Shown here piece by piece: positions 62,338-64,000 of a stretch of 64,000 bases of DNA. Under the pieces are notes generated by a model. The model ran no database searches. It saw only the letters and a list, made by a program, of their open reading frames with translations, and was not told the origin of the DNA. The position numbers and the translations under genes are program-made. This DNA is from Nocardia sienata NBRC 100364 (GTDB taxonomy: Bacteria > Actinomycetota > Actinomycetes > Mycobacteriales > Mycobacteriaceae): contig NZ_BDBX01000003.1 of assembly GCF_001613205.1 (NCBI RefSeq), positions 62,001 to 126,000 of the forward strand. The letters run 5' to 3'. Within the stretch, counting starts at the first letter, position 1; every line of letters starts with the position of its first letter.

Positions 62338-62469
62338 GGTGGGCCGGTAGTTGCCGGCCGCGGACCTCCGTGCGGCAACGATGGTGGCCGCACCGGAGAT
62401 ATTGCGGAACTATAAGAGCGGTAACGCAATTGGGTCCGTACACGGGCCCGAATCGCTCGAGGAGCACTC

Positions 62470-63345
62470 GTGAACCCTGCACAATCTCCGCCTCCGGTCG
62501 ATGTCATCACCTCTCTGGACGATCTGCGGGGCGATCTCGCGCGCCGTCATCCGGCGACCACCCCTACCTCGGCCGCGGTCGATCCGGCCACGGTCGCCGC
62601 CGATCTGTCCGCTCTCGAACGCGAGGGCTATGTCGTGTGGGAGAACCTGCTCACCCTCGACGAATGCGAACAACTCCGTGACGCGCTCACCCCGTTACTC
62701 GGGCCGACCGGCCGCAACACCTTCGAGGGACAGCGGACCCGCCGGGCCTACAACCTGCTCGAGAAGACTCGCGTCTGCGACGCGCTGGTCGAACATCCCC
62801 GGGTTCTTGCCCTGCTCGATCGGCTGTTCCTGCCGAATTATCTACTCTCGCAGTTACAGGCGATCGATATACTCCCCGGCGAGCAAGCGCAGATGCTGCA
62901 CCACGACGACGGGTTCTACCCGATCCCGCGGCCCCGGCCCCCGTTGAGCGCCGCGACGATGTGGGCGATCGACGCGTTCACCGATACCAACGGTGGCACG
63001 GTGGTGCTGCCGGGCAGTCATCGCTGGGGTTCTGAGCGCAGCCCTGCCGAAACCGATGCCCGGACAGCGGTACGGATGCCGACCGGATCGTGCGCGTTCT
63101 ATCTCGGCACGCTCTGGCACGGCGGCGGTGCGAATCGCAGTACCGGTGCGCGCCTGGGTGTGACGGTGCAGTACTGCGAGCCCTGGCTGCGGCCGCAGGA
63201 GGCCTACACCCTGGCCACCGGCCGGGATACCGTACGCACGGTGTCGGAGAACATCCGGCGGATGCTGGGGTACAGCATCCATCCGCCGTTCATGGGTGCT
63301 GTCGACGGGATGCACCCGAAACGGCTGCTCGACCGATCGATGTGA
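62470..63345 (+). CDS. Phytanoyl-CoA dioxygenase (PhyH)-family Fe(II)/2-oxoglutarate oxygenase
   Basis: A 291-residue protein. The iron triad is visible as MLHHDDGFYP (HxD) and TLWHGGGANRS (distal His), with Arg nearby for 2-oxoglutarate. The opening LEREGYVVWENLLTLDECEQ is typical of PhyH proteins. GTG 62470 follows GAGGAG. It hydroxylates a small molecule or acyl-CoA; substrate unknown. Confidence 0.9.
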   Translation: MNPAQSPPPVDVITSLDDLRGDLARRHPATTPTSAAVDPATVAADLSALEREGYVVWENLLTLDECEQLRDALTPLLGPTGRNTFEGQRTRRAYNLLEKTRVCDALVEHPRVLALLDRLFLPNYLLSQLQAIDILPGEQAQMLHHDDGFYPIPRPRPPLSAATMWAIDAFTDTNGGTVVLPGSHRWGSERSPAETDARTAVRMPTGSCAFYLGTLWHGGGANRSTGARLGVTVQYCEPWLRPQEAYTLATGRDTVRTVSENIRRMLGYSIHPPFMGAVDGMHPKRLLDRSM

Positions 63346-63372
63346 CCGGCCTGTTCTCACGCCGCCTCGGCA

Positions 63373-64000
63373 TCACCCCACTTTGCGCAGCGCGATTCGA
63401 TACAACACCAGGTGCTGCTCCTCGAACTGCCGGATGGACGCCTCCAGGTATCGCTCGTAGGCCTCGGTGATCCGTGCCCCGGCCAGCTTCTCCGCCTCGG
63501 CGCGCCGGGCCCGGAGCCGCTGTAGCCATTCGGCGCAGGTGGCCGCGTAGTCATGGCGGTCGTTGACCACCGAACGTATTTCGAACAACTTCTCCGACGC
63601 GTGGGCGAGTTCGGCGAGCCGCGGTGGATCCGACTCCGGGAAGATCTCGTCGGCCAGGAACTGCACATCGGTGATCGAGTTCTGGTCGAGCGGTCGGTTG
63701 CCCTTGCCGATCGTCTGGACCACCAGGCCGCCGCCGGGGCGCAGCATGCTGTGGCAATAGGTGAAGAAGGCCCGATAGGTGGCGGTGCGTTCGCGTCGCG
63801 ACAGCCCGAACCGCACGAAATGTTCGAGCGCCCCGATACAGAAGATGCTGTCGTAGGGGGTGCCGGGCCGATGATCCTGCCAATGTTCCAGGCGCACGTC
63901 GGTGCGTTCCGCTGCATGGGCGCGGACGTGGCGGTACTGGTCGCGGCTGAGCGTCAGTCCGGTGACCCGGGTCTGTGTGTGCCGGTCGGTGATCGCCCGC
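63373..64000 (-). CDS. SAM-dependent methyltransferase of the cyclopropane-fatty-acid synthase type, partial
   Basis: The frame is open from the window edge to a stop at 63373. It contains VTGLTLSRDQYRHVRAHA, FCIGALEHFVRFGLS and MLRPGGGLVVQTIGKGNRP, with a C-terminal helical region ending QFEEQHLVLYRIALRKVG. The motifs match mycolate/cyclopropane synthases and related methyltransferases. The N-terminal SAM-binding start lies beyond the window. Confidence 0.82.
   Translation of the reverse strand, partial: RAITDRHTQTRVTGLTLSRDQYRHVRAHAAERTDVRLEHWQDHRPGTPYDSIFCIGALEHFVRFGLSRRERTATYRAFFTYCHSMLRPGGGLVVQTIGKGNRPLDQNSITDVQFLADEIFPESDPPRLAELAHASEKLFEIRSVVNDRHDYAATCAEWLQRLRARRAEAEKLAGARITEAYERYLEASIRQFEEQHLVLYRIALRKVG

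Noticed and set aside
1..64000. CRISPR array
   Set aside because: No series of regularly spaced repeats was seen. The only tandem repeats are two 25-bp units at 62285-62337 and a short pentanucleotide tract at 27164-27187.
1..64000. Insertion sequence with transposase
   Set aside because: No transposase frame or terminal inverted repeats were recognised. The only non-AICE mobile trace is the resolvase fragment at 8452-8667.

Overview
The window is very GC-rich with many GTG starts. It carries mycofactocin-type short-chain dehydrogenases, a P450, FadD/HsaA-like catabolic enzymes, a PrpR/RamB-type regulator remnant, a SigF-family sigma factor and a pSAM2-like actinomycete integrative element. 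Together these point to a mycolic-acid actinobacterium, most likely Nocardia or a close relative (inference from gene content and base composition; no species call is possible).

Layout. (1) 1-8049, minus strand: the upstream end of a hybrid PKS/NRPS cluster, in the order ACP, acyl-CoA dehydrogenase, KAS III-like enzyme, an FkbH-adenylation-PCP fusion, and a KS-(vestigial AT)-PCP-condensation megaenzyme that leaves the window. The first junctions overlap as GTGA and an 11-bp inverted repeat sits just before the first gene. The set resembles FkbH/FkbI/FkbJ-type chemistry, which builds C3 units from a glycolytic intermediate on an ACP. (2) 8.4-12.8 kb: a resolvase fragment, a TetR regulator, an enoyl-CoA hydratase-like protein and small membrane proteins. 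(3) 13,458-24,743: an 11.3-kb AICE in the 3' end of tRNA-Pro(GGG), bounded by 44-bp repeats. It holds Xis, Int, a RepSA-like initiator, a TraSA-like translocase and small transfer genes, a Pif-like Nudix/XRE/HD control block, and an AT-richer ApeA-like HEPN gene. Just outside the left repeat is a dead 3' end of an older, related integrase, so the site has been used at least twice.

(4) 25.4-27.2 kb: a well-preserved cobalamin riboswitch followed only by remains of a methylcitrate locus (truncated, frameshifted prpR-like regulator and a prpD scrap). (5) 27.3-38.9 kb: mostly intact stress and metabolic genes: DUF6194 protein, tandem-HTH MerR regulator, flavohemoglobin, LysE exporter, two-domain catalase, and a co-directional block of CocE hydrolase, second hydrolase, ATP-grasp ligase and NDH-2-like flavoprotein. 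(6) 39.1-43.7 kb: a decay zone with thiolase, luciferase-like, P1 peptidase and SDR pseudogenes around a few intact genes, including an unusual Trp/Arg-rich repeat membrane protein.

(7) 43.8-53.1 kb: a lipid, steroid or aromatic catabolism region with mycofactocin-type SDR, TetR, FadD, SDR, IclR, HsaA-like monooxygenase, P450 and TetR. An 18-bp palindrome shared by two sites is the likely operator of the last TetR. (8) 53.2-64.0 kb: SigF-type sigma factor, AraC, PucR and Gre-like regulators, a ferritin-like protein, a PhyH-type dioxygenase and a methyltransferase cut by the window end. Between them lie remnants of an S9 peptidase (with a 140-bp internal inversion), LysR, TetR, CocE and alpha/beta hydrolase genes.

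The strongest candidates for something new are the FkbH-A-PCP fusion feeding a KS with a dead AT; the AICE, with its ApeA-like gene, a secreted protein carrying three CxMFC motifs and a motor-less translocase paralogue; the B12-riboswitch/methylcitrate relic; and the hydrolase/ATP-grasp/NDH-2 block. All family calls come from reading motifs by eye; no database search was run.
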